A stretch of DNA of 64,000 nt from Hyphomicrobiales bacterium (GTDB taxonomy: Bacteria > Pseudomonadota > Alphaproteobacteria > Rhizobiales > Beijerinckiaceae), in assembly GCA_027483505.1 (NCBI GenBank), contig JAIXUP010000018.1, forward strand, positions 1-64,000, given 5' to 3'. The notes below the pieces were generated by a model, which saw only the letters and a program-made list of their open reading frames with translations, did not search any database and was not told where the DNA came from. How positions within the stretch are numbered: the first letter of the stretch is position 1; every line of letters starts with the position of its first letter. This document shows, one piece after another, positions 63,934 to 64,000 of this stretch. A program made the position numbers and the translations under genes.

Positions 63934-64000
63934 TCAGGCTGCCCGCAGGCGGCCGGCGCGCAGCGTGTTCGACAGCAGGAAGGCGATCGTCATCGGGCCG
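63934..64000 (-). CDS. C-terminal end of an unidentified protein, cut by the window edge
   Basis: Read on the minus strand from 63999, the frame gives GPMTIAFLLSNTLRAGRLR, two alanines and a TGA at 63934-63936. A hydrophobic stretch followed by SNTLR and a basic tail resembles the extreme C-terminus of P1B-type metal-transporting ATPases (…NALRLRR), but 21 residues are too few to name it. The gene would be upstream of and co-directional with gcrA. Confidence 0.35.
   Translation of the reverse strand, partial: GPMTIAFLLSNTLRAGRLRAA

Noticed and set aside
63934-64000. Naming the edge fragment as a P-type metal ATPase
   Set aside because: Only 21 residues are visible; the likeness to the C-terminal tail of that family is suggestive but not sufficient.

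Overview
The window is high-GC DNA (about two-thirds G+C by eye) from an alphaproteobacterium, most likely Hyphomicrobiales. The evidence is a GcrA-type cell-cycle regulator under a cluster of GANTC sites, a phoR-pstSCAB-phoU-phoB locus in alphaproteobacterial order, and a proteobacterial iol cluster with an IolC-DUF2090 fusion. No rRNA, CRISPR array, IS element or prophage is visible.

Layout. (1) 1-397: the C-terminal end of an RTX calcium-binding protein. (2) 28105 down to 419, minus strand: a tight six-gene operon that I regard as the most interesting object here. It opens with a 20.35-kb gene for a 6,783-residue LEPR-XLL protein. That protein has two GATase-like blocks, 12 CARDB repeats, five SdrD_B-like repeats interrupted by an intact subtilisin-type protease, and about nine cadherin-like repeats. 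It is followed, with gaps of 42, 18, 4, 2 and 9 bases for the chosen starts, by a DUF3467 protein, a GAF-HlyD membrane protein, a PqqD-like/M50 metalloprotease/HlyD fusion, a SecA-like ATPase cut short after the motor, and a lipoprotein-like HlyD adaptor. There is no ABC exporter and no TolC-type gene. I read this as a dedicated export or maturation system for the giant protein. That is inference, and I know of no experimental description of it. A tRNA-Gly(CCC) lies between this operon and the next block.

(3) 28431-41023: myo-inositol catabolism. iolC, iolD, iolE, iolB and an SDR run on the minus strand. iolG, an inositol-monophosphatase-family gene and an AfuABC/FbpABC-type ABC transporter run on the plus strand. 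The set suggests uptake of inositol or a phosphorylated inositol and its conversion through inosose, the diketo intermediate and 5-deoxyglucuronate. (4) 41114-49879: a small catabolic cluster with a GMC oxidoreductase, a HutC-type GntR regulator, an SsuABC/TauABC-like transporter, an SDR, an FAD aromatic-type monooxygenase, an Asp/Glu-racemase-superfamily enzyme and a decayed paralogue of that enzyme. The substrate is unknown.

(5) 49990-56161: housekeeping and envelope genes. These are comM/yifB, an ABC-type transporter whose nucleotide-binding domain has lost its key motifs, a methyltransferase-like protein, a YbhN-like membrane protein and a PPK2 polyphosphate kinase. (6) 56373-63063: the phosphate regulon, with a good Pho box before pstS and a strong hairpin between pstS and pstC. 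(7) 63080-64000: gcrA, its promoter with five GANTC sites, and the last codons of one more minus-strand gene.

Domain assignments come from reading motifs in the translations; no database search was run. Starts were moved inside the longest open frames where a Shine-Dalgarno sequence or the known N-terminus of the family favoured it.
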